DNA of 64,000 bases from the NCBI GenBank assembly GCA_004138175.2, contig RYFE02000021.1, positions 25,505-89,504 on the forward strand, written 5' to 3'. Made by a program: the position numbers and the translations under genes. A model generated the notes under the pieces. It did no database searches, was not told where the DNA came from, and was given only the letters and a program-made list of their open reading frames with translations. Shown in pieces: positions 35,435 through 44,362 of the stretch (within the stretch, counting starts at the first letter, position 1; every line of letters begins with the position of its first letter). Source of the DNA: Chloroflexales bacterium ZM16-3 (lineage in GTDB: Bacteria; Chloroflexota; Chloroflexia; Chloroflexales; Chloroflexaceae).

Positions 35435-36910
35435 CTAGGCTGGGCCGATCAGGTTCTGGGCGATCACCGCCGAGGAGAGCACGCCCGGCACGCCCGCGCC
35501 GGGGTGGGTGCCCGCGCCCACGAAGTAGAGGTTGGCGAACTCCTCCGAGCGGTTGTGCGGGCGGAACCAGGCCGACTGGGTGAGCAGCGGCTGGATGGCG
35601 AAGGCCGCGCCCATGTAGCTGTTCTGCTGCCGGGCGAAGTGCTGCGGGTCGACCATGCTCTCCACCACGATGTTGCTGCTCAGGTCGGGCATATAGCGAT
35701 CCTCAAGGAACTCGATGATCGCGTCGCGGTAGGGCTTCGCCTGCTTTGTCCAGTCGATCCCCGCGCCCAGGTGCGGCACCGGCGCGAGCACGTAGAACGA
35801 CTCGCAGCCCTCGGGCGCCATCGAGGGGTCATCGACCGAGGGCATGTACAAGTAGAGCGAGAAGTCATCGGCCAGATGCAGGCGGTGGAAGATGTCGGAC
35901 AGCAGGCTCTTGTAGCGGTCGCCGAAGATGATATTGTGCCGCAGCAGCCGCCCGTCGTTGTAGCGCCGCTTCGTGCCGATATAGAGCACCACCAGCGACA
36001 TGCTGTGCTTGATCCGCTCCAGCTTCTTGTCGGTGTAGATCTTGCGGTGCTTCGGGTCGATCAGGTTGTGGTAGGTGTAGGCCACATCGGCGTTCGAGAC
36101 GACAATGTCGGCGCGGCGCAGATCGCCGTTGGCCATGCGCACCCCGGCCACCCGTCGGCCCTCCACCACGATCTCGCTCACCGGCGCGTTCAGGTGCATC
36201 GTGCCGCCGATATCCTCGAACAGCCGCACCATCGCCGCGATGATCGACCCCATGCCGCCCACCGCGTAGTGAACGCCCCACTCGCGCTCCAGGTAGTGAA
36301 CCATCGCGTAGATCGACGAGGCATCGAAGGGGCTGCCGCCGATGAACAGCGGGTGGAAGGAGAAGCAGCGCCGGATGAAGTCGTCTTTGAGAAACTGCGA
36401 CACATAGCTGTAGGTGCTGATGTACGACTTGAGCTTGATCAGGTCGGGGGCCACCCGCAGCATATCGGTAAACTTGAGGAAGGGCGTATCGATCATCCCA
36501 AAGCCCTTCTCGAAGATCGGCTTGGTGCTGGCGATAAAGCGCCGGTAGCCCTCAACATCGCCCGGGCTGAAGCGCCGGATCTCAGCCTCCAGCGACTCCG
36601 CATCGCCCGAGTAGTCGAAGTGGCGGCCCTCGTGGTTGAACAGCCGATAGTAGGGCGAGCACGGCCGCAGCTCGAAGTAGTCCTCGCGGCGGCGTCCGGC
36701 GGCCTTCCACAGGTCGTCGAACATAAACGGCGCAGTCACCACGCTCGGGCCAGCGTCGAAGCGAAACCCGTCGCGCTCGATCACATAACCCTTGCCGCCC
36801 GGCCTGTCAGACTTCTCATAGACCTCAACGCGGTGGCCCTGGGCCGCGAGGCGAATGGCGGCGCTCAGCCCGCCAAAACCCGAGCCAACCACAATAATGT
36901 GCTTCTGCAT
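35435..36910 (-). CDS. Phytoene desaturase/carotenoid oxidoreductase (CrtI family)
   Basis: A 491-residue FAD enzyme of the CrtI family. The N-terminal dinucleotide motif VVGSGFGGLSAAIRLA is followed by GHRVEVYEKSDRPGGKGYV. The C-terminal FAD segment LYFVGAGTHPGAGVPGVLSS is typical of CrtI. AVGGMGSIIAAMVRLFEDIGG lies in the middle. It introduces double bonds into carotenoid precursors at the membrane. Phytoene desaturase is most likely, but CrtD-type desaturases share these motifs. The ATG at 36910 is chosen as the frame upstream lacks family residues. No other carotenoid gene is adjacent. Confidence 0.9.
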   Translation of the reverse strand: MQKHIIVVGSGFGGLSAAIRLAAQGHRVEVYEKSDRPGGKGYVIERDGFRFDAGPSVVTAPFMFDDLWKAAGRRREDYFELRPCSPYYRLFNHEGRHFDYSGDAESLEAEIRRFSPGDVEGYRRFIASTKPIFEKGFGMIDTPFLKFTDMLRVAPDLIKLKSYISTYSYVSQFLKDDFIRRCFSFHPLFIGGSPFDASSIYAMVHYLEREWGVHYAVGGMGSIIAAMVRLFEDIGGTMHLNAPVSEIVVEGRRVAGVRMANGDLRRADIVVSNADVAYTYHNLIDPKHRKIYTDKKLERIKHSMSLVVLYIGTKRRYNDGRLLRHNIIFGDRYKSLLSDIFHRLHLADDFSLYLYMPSVDDPSMAPEGCESFYVLAPVPHLGAGIDWTKQAKPYRDAIIEFLEDRYMPDLSSNIVVESMVDPQHFARQQNSYMGAAFAIQPLLTQSAWFRPHNRSEEFANLYFVGAGTHPGAGVPGVLSSAVIAQNLIGPA

Positions 36911-37029
36911 GGTTCTCTCATTCAACAAAAAGGGGGACGTGGGCCTAGTGTAGACGCCACGCCCCAGGCATTGCCAGGGAGATGCCTCAACCTGTAGGGG
37001 AGATCCATCACCCCTCATAGTAGTGTAAC

Positions 37030-37068
37030 GCCCAATCTGTAATGCGCAACCTAGAATCTACAATCCCC
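37030..37068. repeat. Degenerate GATTGCA-type repeat overlapping a stop codon
   Basis: CAATCTGTAATGCGCAACC followed by TAGAATCTACAATCCC. The stop of the cystathionine gene (37058) lies inside it, as at 16629. Confidence 0.65.
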
Positions 37069-38182
37069 CCAGCGCCTGCGCCAGGTCGGCGATCAGGTCG
37101 TCGGGGTGCTCCAGGCCGATGGAGAGCCGCAGCAGGCTCTGCGGAGTCTTGCTCTCCGGCCCCTCCACCGAGGCGCGGTGCTCGATCAGGCTCTCGACGC
37201 CGCCGAGGCTGGTGGCCCGCGTGAAGATCTTCACCCGCGCCGCCACACCCATCGCAGCCGCCTGTCCGCCGCGCACCTCCACCGAGAGCATCCCGCCGAA
37301 GCCGCGCATCTGGCGGGCGGCCACCGCGTGGCCGGGGTGAGACGCAAGGCCGGGGTAGTAGACCCGCTCGATCTGCGGGTGGGCGGCGAGGAACTGCGCC
37401 ACCCGCATGGCGTGCTCGGCGTGGGCGCGCACCCGGTAGGCCAGGGTGCGGATGCCGCGCAGCACCAGCCAGCAGTCGAAGGGGGCTGGCACCGCCCCGC
37501 CGTTGCCCTGGATGAAGCGCACCCGCTCGAAGAATGGCCCGGCCTCGCGGGCCACCACCGCGCCGCCCAGCACATCGCTGTGGCCGCCCAGGTACTTCGT
37601 CGTCGCGTGGATCGCCAGGTCGGCCCCCAGGTCCAGCGGGCGCTGGAGCACCGGCGTGGCCCAGGTGTTGTCCACCGCGCAGAGCGCCCCCGCCGCGTGG
37701 GCGATCTCCGTGATCGCCGCGATGTCGGCCACCTTCAGCAGCGGGTTCGAGGGCGACTCGACCCAGACCAGCCGTGTGCTCGGGCGCATGGCCGCCCGCA
37801 CGTTCTGCGGGTCGTCCATGTCAACCTGGGTGTACTCCAGTCCCCAGGGGGCCATCAGCTCGCGCAGCAGCCTCGTCACGCCGTGGTAGGCATCATCCGG
37901 GGCCACCACGTGGTCGCCGGGGCGCAGCACCTGGAAGACGGCCATAGCCGCCGCCTGGCCCGAGCTGAAGGCCGCGCACTCGGCGCCGCCCTCCAGATCC
38001 GCCAGGCAGCGCTCAAGCATGGTGCGGTTCGGGTTGCCGCTGCGCGTGTAGATGTAGCCGTGGGGGAAGCTGCCGTCCTCAGCCCGCTCGAAGGTCGTCG
38101 AGAGATAGATCGGCGGGATCACCGACCCCGAGGTCGGGTCGATCTCCTGACCGGCGTGAATAGCGATAGTCTCAATGTTCAT
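37058..38182 (-). CDS. Cystathionine gamma-synthase/lyase-family PLP enzyme
   Basis: A 374-residue Cys/Met-metabolism PLP enzyme. YTRSGNPNRTMLE (active-site Tyr and Arg), SSGQAAAMAV, WVESPSNPLLKVADI and the cofactor Lys in HATTKYLGGHSDVLGG are all present, as is the C-terminal LRLSIGLEHPDDLIADL. Gamma-synthase, gamma-lyase, beta-lyase and methionine gamma-lyase cannot be separated by eye. The ATG at 38182 is supported by the conserved SMNIETIAIHAGQ start. The last residues Gly-Leu and the stop come from the repeat, exactly as in the hydrolase gene at 16629. Confidence 0.9.
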   Translation of the reverse strand: MNIETIAIHAGQEIDPTSGSVIPPIYLSTTFERAEDGSFPHGYIYTRSGNPNRTMLERCLADLEGGAECAAFSSGQAAAMAVFQVLRPGDHVVAPDDAYHGVTRLLRELMAPWGLEYTQVDMDDPQNVRAAMRPSTRLVWVESPSNPLLKVADIAAITEIAHAAGALCAVDNTWATPVLQRPLDLGADLAIHATTKYLGGHSDVLGGAVVAREAGPFFERVRFIQGNGGAVPAPFDCWLVLRGIRTLAYRVRAHAEHAMRVAQFLAAHPQIERVYYPGLASHPGHAVAARQMRGFGGMLSVEVRGGQAAAMGVAARVKIFTRATSLGGVESLIEHRASVEGPESKTPQSLLRLSIGLEHPDDLIADLAQALGGL

Positions 38183-38250
38183 AGAAGAAACCCCTGTTAG
38201 CGCGAATAAGCGCTGGGTTAACCAGCGCATGTGGGTGGCAGCATATCATG

Positions 38251-38382
38251 GTCGCTGGCGACTGAAGTCGCGCCACAGGAGCCTGCGGCTGGCCACCCGC
38301 CTACGCGGGCGGGTGCGGCGTCGGCGCAGACCGACGCCCGGCGCGCCGCGCCCCGCCGGCGCGACTTCAGTCGCCAGCCGGG
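38251..38382. repeat. 130-bp multi-hairpin element, copy 1
   Basis: Outer arms GGCGACTGAAGTCGCG and CGCGACTTCAGTCGCC enclose inner hairpins around CGCCTACGCGGGCGG and GTCGGCGCAGACCGACG. A second copy in the same orientation is at 39629-39762, on the other side of the antiporter gene. Confidence 0.85.
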
Positions 38383-38432
38383 AGCGCTCCCAGCGACGCA
38401 AAGCTTGACCAAAGGCTCGCGCTACCAAACCC

Positions 38433-39521
38433 TTACCCTCGCCGCTCGGCGGCGAGCCGCTTGCGCTCCTCGGCCAGAAAGCGCAGCGAGCGCACCGAGA
38501 GAAGCGCCACCACCAGCGGGATGACGAAGAGGATCATGGCCACGCCATACGGGCCGACGGCGGCGTGGCCCGAGGCGCCCAGCACCAGGTAGAGCGTGTA
38601 GGCTATGTAGAGCCCGAGCAGCATAATGCCCTCGCGCGTGCTCACCATGTAGCGAGTGAAGAACACCGGCACGCAGAGTATGGCGACGCCAGCCATCACC
38701 GGCAGATCGAGGCGCAGGGCCGACTCGGGCACCGGGATGTTGTTCGGGCTGATCATCGCCGTCAGGCCCAGCACCAGCAGCAGGTTCAGGGTGTTACTGC
38801 CCACCACATTGCCCACGGCGATGTCGCGCTCGCCGCGCATGCCGGCGATCACCGAGGTGGCGATCTCGGGCAGCGAGGTGCCCACTGCCACGATCGTCAG
38901 CCCGACGATCAGCTCGCTCACGCCGAGGGATGCGGCGAAGACCTTCGCCCCATCCACCAGCCACCCGGCGCCCGTAATCAGCAGCGCCAGGCCACCGGCC
39001 ACCAGGGCCAGGTTGCGCAGCACCGCTAGGGACAGGATAGCAGGGCGGGGCACCTCGGCGCTGCCGGCCACCGCCCGTGCCCCGCGCAGGATGAGCAGCA
39101 TGTAGATGCCCAGGCCCACGACCAAGATCAGCCCATCGATCCGGCTGAGGGAGCCGTCAAGGCAGAGCAGCAGGGTCAGCAGCGAGGCCGCCAGCATAAT
39201 TGGCACATCGCGGGTGAGCAGCTGCTTGTCCACCGGCAGGCTCCCGATCAGCGATGCGATGCCCAGGATCAGCAGGATGTTCGCAATATTGCTGCCCACC
39301 ACATTGCCGATCGTGATCGCGCCCTGGCCGCTGAGGGCGGCCTGTAGGCTCACCGCAAGCTCGGGCGCGCTCGTGCCGAAGGCCACCACCGTCAGGCCGA
39401 TCAGCAGCACCGGCACCCCGAAACCGGCCGCCAGCTGCGAGGCACCGCGCACCAGCAGGTCGGCGCCGAAGATCAGCAGGATGATTCCCGCCACAAACAG
39501 GATAATCGTCAGGATACTCAT
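38433..39521 (-). CDS. Calcium/cation antiporter (CaCA family, YrbG-like)
   Basis: A 362-residue inner-membrane exchanger with about ten hydrophobic segments. The two inverted alpha-repeats are obvious: GTSAPELAVSLQAAL with GNVVGSNIANILL, and GTSLPEIATSVIAGM with GNVVGSNTLNLLL. The acidic residues in the GTS-x-PE motifs coordinate Ca2+ or Na+. A hydrophilic C-terminal tail is rich in Arg and Lys. The gene stands alone between two direct copies of the 130-bp element. Confidence 0.92.
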   Translation of the reverse strand: MSILTIILFVAGIILLIFGADLLVRGASQLAAGFGVPVLLIGLTVVAFGTSAPELAVSLQAALSGQGAITIGNVVGSNIANILLILGIASLIGSLPVDKQLLTRDVPIMLAASLLTLLLCLDGSLSRIDGLILVVGLGIYMLLILRGARAVAGSAEVPRPAILSLAVLRNLALVAGGLALLITGAGWLVDGAKVFAASLGVSELIVGLTIVAVGTSLPEIATSVIAGMRGERDIAVGNVVGSNTLNLLLVLGLTAMISPNNIPVPESALRLDLPVMAGVAILCVPVFFTRYMVSTREGIMLLGLYIAYTLYLVLGASGHAAVGPYGVAMILFVIPLVVALLSVRSLRFLAEERKRLAAERRG

Positions 39522-39628
39522 GGATCTCTCTAGGTATCAGTTGCTGCGAACGCCGCTATAGCCTATACGCTGATGCCCGTCTTTACGTTTCTTCTACCAG
39601 ACAAGGTTTCAGACAGGGCTGATGCACC

Positions 39629-39762
39629 GTCGCTGGCGGCTGAAGCCGCGTCGCGGGGGCCTGCGGCCAGCCGCCCGCCTGCGCGGGCGGTTCCGGCGTC
39701 GGCGTAGGCCGACGCCCGGCGCACCGCGCCCCGTCGGCGCGACTTCCAGTCGCCAGCCGGGG
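39629..39762. repeat. 130-bp multi-hairpin element, copy 2
   Basis: Same order of hairpins as 38251-38382, with paired substitutions such as GGCGGCTGAAGCCGCG in the left outer arm. The shared core reads GACGCCCGGCGC. The rest of the 39522-39932 gap holds a CCGCCTGGAAGGCGG palindrome and the hairpin at 39850-39877, and no gene. Confidence 0.83.
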
Positions 39763-39849
39763 GGCGCTCAGCACTTTGCCAACTTGACAATCAGTAGGCG
39801 CTCCTGACCGCCTGGAAGGCGGTGGTACGTTCTGTCTGACGCCACACCA

Positions 39850-39877
39850 AACCCTCTGCCCATACGGGCAGAGGGTT
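39850..39877. terminator. Terminator-like hairpin downstream of the RRM gene
   Basis: 12-bp perfect arms AACCCTCTGCCC/GGGCAGAGGGTT around ATAC, 55 bases after the RRM stop on the minus strand. It lacks a long T-run. Confidence 0.55.
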
Positions 39878-39932
39878 AGAGGGAACGTATCCTTGGAGCT
39901 GGGAGAGACGAGATCCAGCTCGGTGCGATGGG

Positions 39933-40238
39933 TTAGTAGCGACGACCGCCGTACCCGCCATCATCACGGTCGCGTCGGGGGCCACGGGAGCCGCCCTTGT
40001 CCTCTGCCTCGTTCACCCGAATCGGGCGACCGTCAATGTCCAAACCATCAGTCGCCCGGATCACCGTGGCGACATCCGAGACTTCCATTTCGACAAACCC
40101 GAACCCGCGCGAACGACCGGTGTCACGGTCGTGGATAACACGGGCGCTCTGAACATCGCCATGCGCGCGGAACACGTCCTCGAGCTTCTGATCGTCGATG
40201 CTCCAGGCCAGGTTGCCGACAAAGAGCTTCACTTGCAT
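39933..40238 (-). CDS. Single-RRM RNA-binding protein (Rbp type)
   Basis: A 101-residue RNA-binding protein. RNP2 (KLFVGNLAW) is at residues 4-12 and RNP1 (RGFGFVEM) at 44-51, with IDGRPIRVNEA closing the domain. The tail is Gly/Arg/Asp-rich (GGSRGPRRDRDDGGYGGRRY), as in cyanobacterial cold-inducible Rbp proteins. AGAGGAG precedes the ATG at 40238. A leader of about 220 bases lies between the probable promoter and the ATG, consistent with post-transcriptional (for instance cold) control. Confidence 0.93.
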   Translation of the reverse strand: MQVKLFVGNLAWSIDDQKLEDVFRAHGDVQSARVIHDRDTGRSRGFGFVEMEVSDVATVIRATDGLDIDGRPIRVNEAEDKGGSRGPRRDRDDGGYGGRRY

Positions 40239-40465
40239 TCCGGTCAAACTCCTCTGTGCCAGGGTACTCCTAACACAACGTCCGCAGGGCACGCCCTGCA
40301 CTCCAAACGACAAACCACACCAATGGCACGCCACCCGCGACACGCCTCATGGCAGGGGGCGGTATAACAACGTCTCGTGCTGTGCCTCGGGCGTGGAGGT
40401 CGTGCGGGCCGAGGAGACCATTGAAGGAGAACTCTCGCGGCAACGTGACGATGCTAGACGTTCTC

Positions 40466-40494
40466 AGTGTAGCACAGGGTGCCTGTTTTGAGAA
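40466..40494 (-). promoter_or_regulatory. Promoter of the RRM gene with long leader
   Basis: Minus strand: TTCTCA (40494-40489), 17-base spacer, TACACT (40471-40466) with an extended TGC before it. The leader contains a GCAGGGC/GCCCTGC hairpin near 40280. No gene is seen in the 40239-40578 gap. A degenerate GATTGCA-type repeat is at about 40533-40572. Confidence 0.5.
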
Positions 40495-40578
40495 GCCCCC
40501 CCGATCTGTTTTTGCGGGAGCACCGCTCGCGGATTGCAGATTACAAATTGTGGATTTAGCTCTGCAATACGCAACCCG

Positions 40579-42090
40579 CTACGGCAGGCGCAGCGTCGCC
40601 AGCAGCTGCGGCGGCCTGCGGGCCTGTGCGGCCTGCTCGAAGGCGTGGGCCAGCCGGATGAGCGTCGGCTCGCTGAATGCCCTGCCCATGAAGGTGATCC
40701 CCACCGGCAGGCCGTAGACATCGCCTGCGGGAACGGTGACGAGCGGGTAGCCCGCGCGCGCCGCGAGGCCCGCGCTGCCCCCTAGAAAGTGATCGCCGTT
40801 CACTAGGTCGATCATCCATGCTGGCGACTCGGTCGGCATCACAATCGCGTCCAGTCCGTGCGTGTCCAGCATGCTGTCAATGGCCGCGCGGGCGACATCC
40901 CGGCTCTTCACCAGCGCCTCCTGGTAGGCTGGCGTATCGAGGCCGCCCTTCATCTCGGCCAGGAGGAACAGCTCTTGGCCGAAGTAGGGCATCTCCGCAT
41001 CGGCGTTGGCCTGGTTGAAGGCGATCAGCTCGGCCAGGCTGCGGGGCAGATCGCCGCCGCAGCCTGCCAGGTAGGCGTTCAGCCCGGCCTTAAACTCATA
41101 CAGCAGCACCTCAAACTCGGCCGGATCGGAGAAGCTGACCCCCTCGGGCAGCTCAACCGGGTCGATGATGATTGCCCCTTGGTCGGCCATCAGGGCGATC
41201 GCCGCCTCGGCCACCTGGTCGGTGCCGGGGTGGTAGCCGAACACCTTGCCGCCGCGCAGCACGCCGATCCGCGCGCCGCGCAGGCCGTCTGCGACGAGGA
41301 AGGGGGTGTAGTCGCCCAGCGCTCGGCCCTCGCCCGCCGCAGTCGCCGGGTCGTCCGGGTCGGGGCCGGCGATCACGCCCAGCACAAGCGCCGCATCGGC
41401 CACCGTGCGCCCGTGCGGGCCGACGGTGTCCTGGGTGGATGAGATCGGGATCACCCCGGCCCGGCTGGTCAGGCCAACGGTGGGCTTTATGCCGACCACC
41501 CCGCAGAGCGAGGATGGGCAGACAATCGAGCCGTCGGTCTCGCTGCCGAGGGCGGCGGCGCAGAGGCTGGCGGCCACCGCCGCCGCCGAGCCCGAGCTGG
41601 AGCCGCAGGGGTTGCGGTCGAGCGCGTAGGGGTTGCGGGTCTGTCGGCCGCGCGCGCTCCAGCCGCTTGTGGAGCGGTTAGAGCGAAAGTTGGCCCACTC
41701 GCTCATGTTCGTCTTGCCGAGGACGACCGCCCCGGCGGCGCGCAGCCTGCGGGCCACCCCCGCGTCTCTGGCGGGGCGCGAGCCGAGCAGGGCCAGCGAG
41801 CCAGCCGTCGTGTGCAGCGCGTCGGCGGTGTCGATATTATCCTTGAGCAGGATGGGTACGCCGTGGAGCGGGCCGCGCAGCCTGCCGTCGGCCCGCTCGG
41901 CATCCAGCGCCTCGGCGATGGCTAGGGCATCGGGGTTTAGCTCAAGCACGGCGCGCAGGTCGCCCTCGCCCTGATCGATGCGGACAATGCGCGTGATATA
42001 CGCCTCAACAATCGCCCGTGAGGTCAGGCGGCCATCGTCCATCGCGGCCCGCAGGTCGGCGATAGAGGATTCGTAGACCAGGTCGGTCAT
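40579..42090 (-). CDS. Amidase-signature family hydrolase
   Basis: A 503-residue amidase with the Ser-cisSer-Lys triad: Lys in PILLKDNIDTADAL, cis-Ser in NPCGSSSGSAAAVAASL and the nucleophile in GSETDGSIVCPSSL. These residues are followed by GLTSRAGVIPISSTQDTVGP. It is too far from the GatA family core (no gatB or gatC nearby) to be the tRNA amidotransferase. A role in hydrolysing carboxamides or peptide amides is more likely. Substrate is unknown. It may be co-transcribed with the upstream aldehyde dehydrogenase, but two palindromes lie between. Confidence 0.88.
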   Translation of the reverse strand: MTDLVYESSIADLRAAMDDGRLTSRAIVEAYITRIVRIDQGEGDLRAVLELNPDALAIAEALDAERADGRLRGPLHGVPILLKDNIDTADALHTTAGSLALLGSRPARDAGVARRLRAAGAVVLGKTNMSEWANFRSNRSTSGWSARGRQTRNPYALDRNPCGSSSGSAAAVAASLCAAALGSETDGSIVCPSSLCGVVGIKPTVGLTSRAGVIPISSTQDTVGPHGRTVADAALVLGVIAGPDPDDPATAAGEGRALGDYTPFLVADGLRGARIGVLRGGKVFGYHPGTDQVAEAAIALMADQGAIIIDPVELPEGVSFSDPAEFEVLLYEFKAGLNAYLAGCGGDLPRSLAELIAFNQANADAEMPYFGQELFLLAEMKGGLDTPAYQEALVKSRDVARAAIDSMLDTHGLDAIVMPTESPAWMIDLVNGDHFLGGSAGLAARAGYPLVTVPAGDVYGLPVGITFMGRAFSEPTLIRLAHAFEQAAQARRPPQLLATLRLP

Positions 42091-42104
42091 ACATTAGATC
42101 CAAT

Positions 42105-42163
42105 GTAGGGGCGCGTCGCGACGCGCCCCTACGGCATTGTGGGCGCGTCGCGACGCGCCCCTA
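42105..42163. repeat. Two tandem palindromes GTAGGGGCGCGTCGCGACGC type
   Basis: One perfect 28-bp palindrome (42105-42132) and a slightly shorter copy (42139-42163) between the dehydrogenase and amidase genes. Confidence 0.8.
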
Positions 42164-42177
42164 CGGCATACAACAAA

Positions 42178-43656
42178 TCACAGCCCGAGCGAGATATATT
42201 TGACCTCAAGGTACTCATCGATCCCCTGGGGGCCGCCCTCGCGGCCGAGGCCGCTCTGCTTGACGCCGCCGAAGGGTGCCTGCGCGACCGAGGGCAGCCC
42301 GTCGTTCGCGCCGATGATGCCGTACTCCAGGCCCTCGGCCACCCGGAAGACCCGGCCCACGTCGCGGGTGAAGAAGTAGGCGGCCAGCCCATAGCTAGTG
42401 TTGTTCGCCAGGCGCAGCGCCTCCTCCTCGGTGTCAAAGGGGATGAGCGGGGCCACCGGCCCGAAGGTCTCCTCGCGGGCCACCAGCATGCCTGCGTTCA
42501 CATCGGTGAGCACCGTGGGGATCCAGAAGCGCCCGCCCAGGGGCGAGGACTCGCCGCCGGTGAGCACCTTCGCCCCTCCGGCCGCCGCCTCGCTCACATG
42601 GCGCTGCACCTTCTCCATAGCCGCCCCGTCGATCAGCGGGCCGACGCTCACCCCTGACTCCATGCCGTTGCCCACCCTCAGCCCGCGCACCTGGGCGGTG
42701 AAGCGCTCGGCGAAGCGGTCGTAGACCCCGCGCTGCACAAAGATCCGGTTGGCGCACACGCAGGTCTGCCCGGCGTTGCGGAACTTCGAGGTCATGGCCC
42801 CGGCCACGGCGGCGTCCAGGTCGGCGTCGTCGAACACCAGGAAGGGCGCGTTGCCGCCAAGCTCCAGCGAGATGCGCTTAACCGTGGCGGCCGAGTTGCG
42901 GATGAGCAGCTTGCCCACTTCGGTCGAGCCGGTGAAGCTGACCTTCCTCACCCGTTCATCGGCGAAGACCGCGTCCGAGAAGGGGACGGGGTTCTGGCAG
43001 GTGATGATATTGACCACGCCGGGGGGCGTGCCGGCCTCAACGAAGAGCTTGCCCAGCTCCAGGGCCGAGAGCGGCGTCTGCTCGGCGGGCTTACAGATCG
43101 CGGTGCAGCCGGCCGCCAGGGCCGGGCCAAGCTTGCGGGTGAGCATGGCGCTGGGGAAGTTCCAGGGCGTGATCAGGGCCACCACGCCAATCGGCTGGCG
43201 CAGCACCAGCAGGCGCTTGCCAGCCACGCTCGCCGGGATGGTCTGCCCATAGATCCGCTCGGCCTCGCCGGCGAACCAGCTGAGGAAGGATGCGGCGTAG
43301 GCGATCTCGCCACGGGCCTCGGCCAGCGGCTTGCCCTGCTCTAAGGTCATGATCGTAGCCAGGCGCTCCTGGCGCTCCAGCATCAGGGCGGCCACCCGGC
43401 GCAGGATGGCGGCGCGCTGGGGCGCGGGGGTGGCCGACCACGCCGGCAGGGCGGCGGCGGCCGCGTTGATCGCGGCACGGGCATCCTCAGCGCCGCCATC
43501 GGGCACCTCGACGAGCTGCGCCCCGCTGGCCGGGTTGTCGATCACAAAGCTGGCCCCGCTCGCGGCGGCGCGCCACTCCCCGTCGATCAGCTGGAGGTAG
43601 GGCGTGTCGCCCAGAACCGACGCGGCGAGCGCAGCGCTGTCTATGGTTGAGGTCAT
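42178..43656 (-). CDS. gabD: NAD(P)-dependent aldehyde dehydrogenase, succinate-semialdehyde type
   Basis: This 492-residue ALDH has PWNFPSAMLTRKLGPALAAG (cofactor binding), catalytic Glu in SLELGGNAPFLVFDDAD, catalytic Cys in NAGQTCVCANRIFVQ and the C-terminal GGVKQSGLGREGGPQGIDEY. This combination (QTCVCANR, SGLGREGG) is the GabD succinate-semialdehyde dehydrogenase pattern, converting the semialdehyde to succinate. AAGGAG precedes the ATG at 43656. With the amidase it might process amide-derived intermediates. No gabT is nearby. Confidence 0.88.
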   Translation of the reverse strand: MTSTIDSAALAASVLGDTPYLQLIDGEWRAAASGASFVIDNPASGAQLVEVPDGGAEDARAAINAAAAALPAWSATPAPQRAAILRRVAALMLERQERLATIMTLEQGKPLAEARGEIAYAASFLSWFAGEAERIYGQTIPASVAGKRLLVLRQPIGVVALITPWNFPSAMLTRKLGPALAAGCTAICKPAEQTPLSALELGKLFVEAGTPPGVVNIITCQNPVPFSDAVFADERVRKVSFTGSTEVGKLLIRNSAATVKRISLELGGNAPFLVFDDADLDAAVAGAMTSKFRNAGQTCVCANRIFVQRGVYDRFAERFTAQVRGLRVGNGMESGVSVGPLIDGAAMEKVQRHVSEAAAGGAKVLTGGESSPLGGRFWIPTVLTDVNAGMLVAREETFGPVAPLIPFDTEEEALRLANNTSYGLAAYFFTRDVGRVFRVAEGLEYGIIGANDGLPSVAQAPFGGVKQSGLGREGGPQGIDEYLEVKYISLGL

Positions 43657-43792
43657 CTGGGGCTCCTTGGGGATTACAGATTGCGGATCACATGCATCGA
43701 ATCGCCATGGGCGGGATGGGGCGCGGGCGGGCATGGCGCAGTGCGATACTGTGTTCAGATGCGGTACGCATATTGTACCACTCAACAATTTG

Positions 43793-44362
43793 CTACCCTC
43801 CCTTGTGCCCAAGCCCTGCAATGAACGTCCCAACCAGGCGATCAAAGCTCTCGTCGAGGGCCAGGGGAAGCCCAAAGCCCCCAGCGCTCTCCAGACTCAC
43901 AAAGCCGTGGATAATGCTGCGCAGCCCACGGATCGCGTGGGTCGCCGCATCGCCACTGAGCTGGTAGGACGCGAGCACCGCCAGCACCACCCCCAGCAGC
44001 TCCTCGCTGGCCCCTTGCAATGCGTCGTCGCCGGGCGTAGGGGCGCGCACCGAGGCAGCGTACTGGCCTGGGTGATCCTGGGCAAAGGCGCGGTATGCCC
44101 GCGCCAGGGCCAGCATCGCCGCATCGCCCGACACGCCCACCGTCGCCCGGCGCATGGCGTCGATGCTGGCCCGCACGCCAGCCAGGGACAGGGCGCGGCG
44201 CAGCCCCGGCAGGCCATCGACATGGTTGTAGAGCGAGGGGACGCGCACGTCGAGCCGCTCGGCAACCCGCGCCAGGGTGAGCTGATCCAGCCCATCCGCA
44301 TCGGCGATCTCGGCGGCGGCCCGCACCACCGCCGCCGCGTCGAGCGTGCGTTTACGAGCCAC
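43793..44362 (-). CDS. TetR-family regulator (WHG-type C-terminus)
   Basis: A 189-residue regulator. Its N-terminal helix-turn-helix reads LTLARVAERLDVRVPSLYNHV (about residues 27-47), and the ligand domain resembles the WHG group (AYRAFAQDHPGQY, then IRGLRSIIHGFVSLE). A GTG at 44362 gives the expected start VARKRTLDAAAVV and overlaps the end of the MBL gene by 11 bases, so the two are coupled. It most likely represses its own operon through the inverted repeat at 45110-45130. Confidence 0.85.
   Translation of the reverse strand: MARKRTLDAAAVVRAAAEIADADGLDQLTLARVAERLDVRVPSLYNHVDGLPGLRRALSLAGVRASIDAMRRATVGVSGDAAMLALARAYRAFAQDHPGQYAASVRAPTPGDDALQGASEELLGVVLAVLASYQLSGDAATHAIRGLRSIIHGFVSLESAGGFGLPLALDESFDRLVGTFIAGLGHKGG

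Noticed and set aside
40579..42090. GatA subunit of tRNA amidotransferase
   Set aside because: No gatB or gatC nearby, and the sequence lacks the features I would expect of GatA beyond the shared amidase signature.
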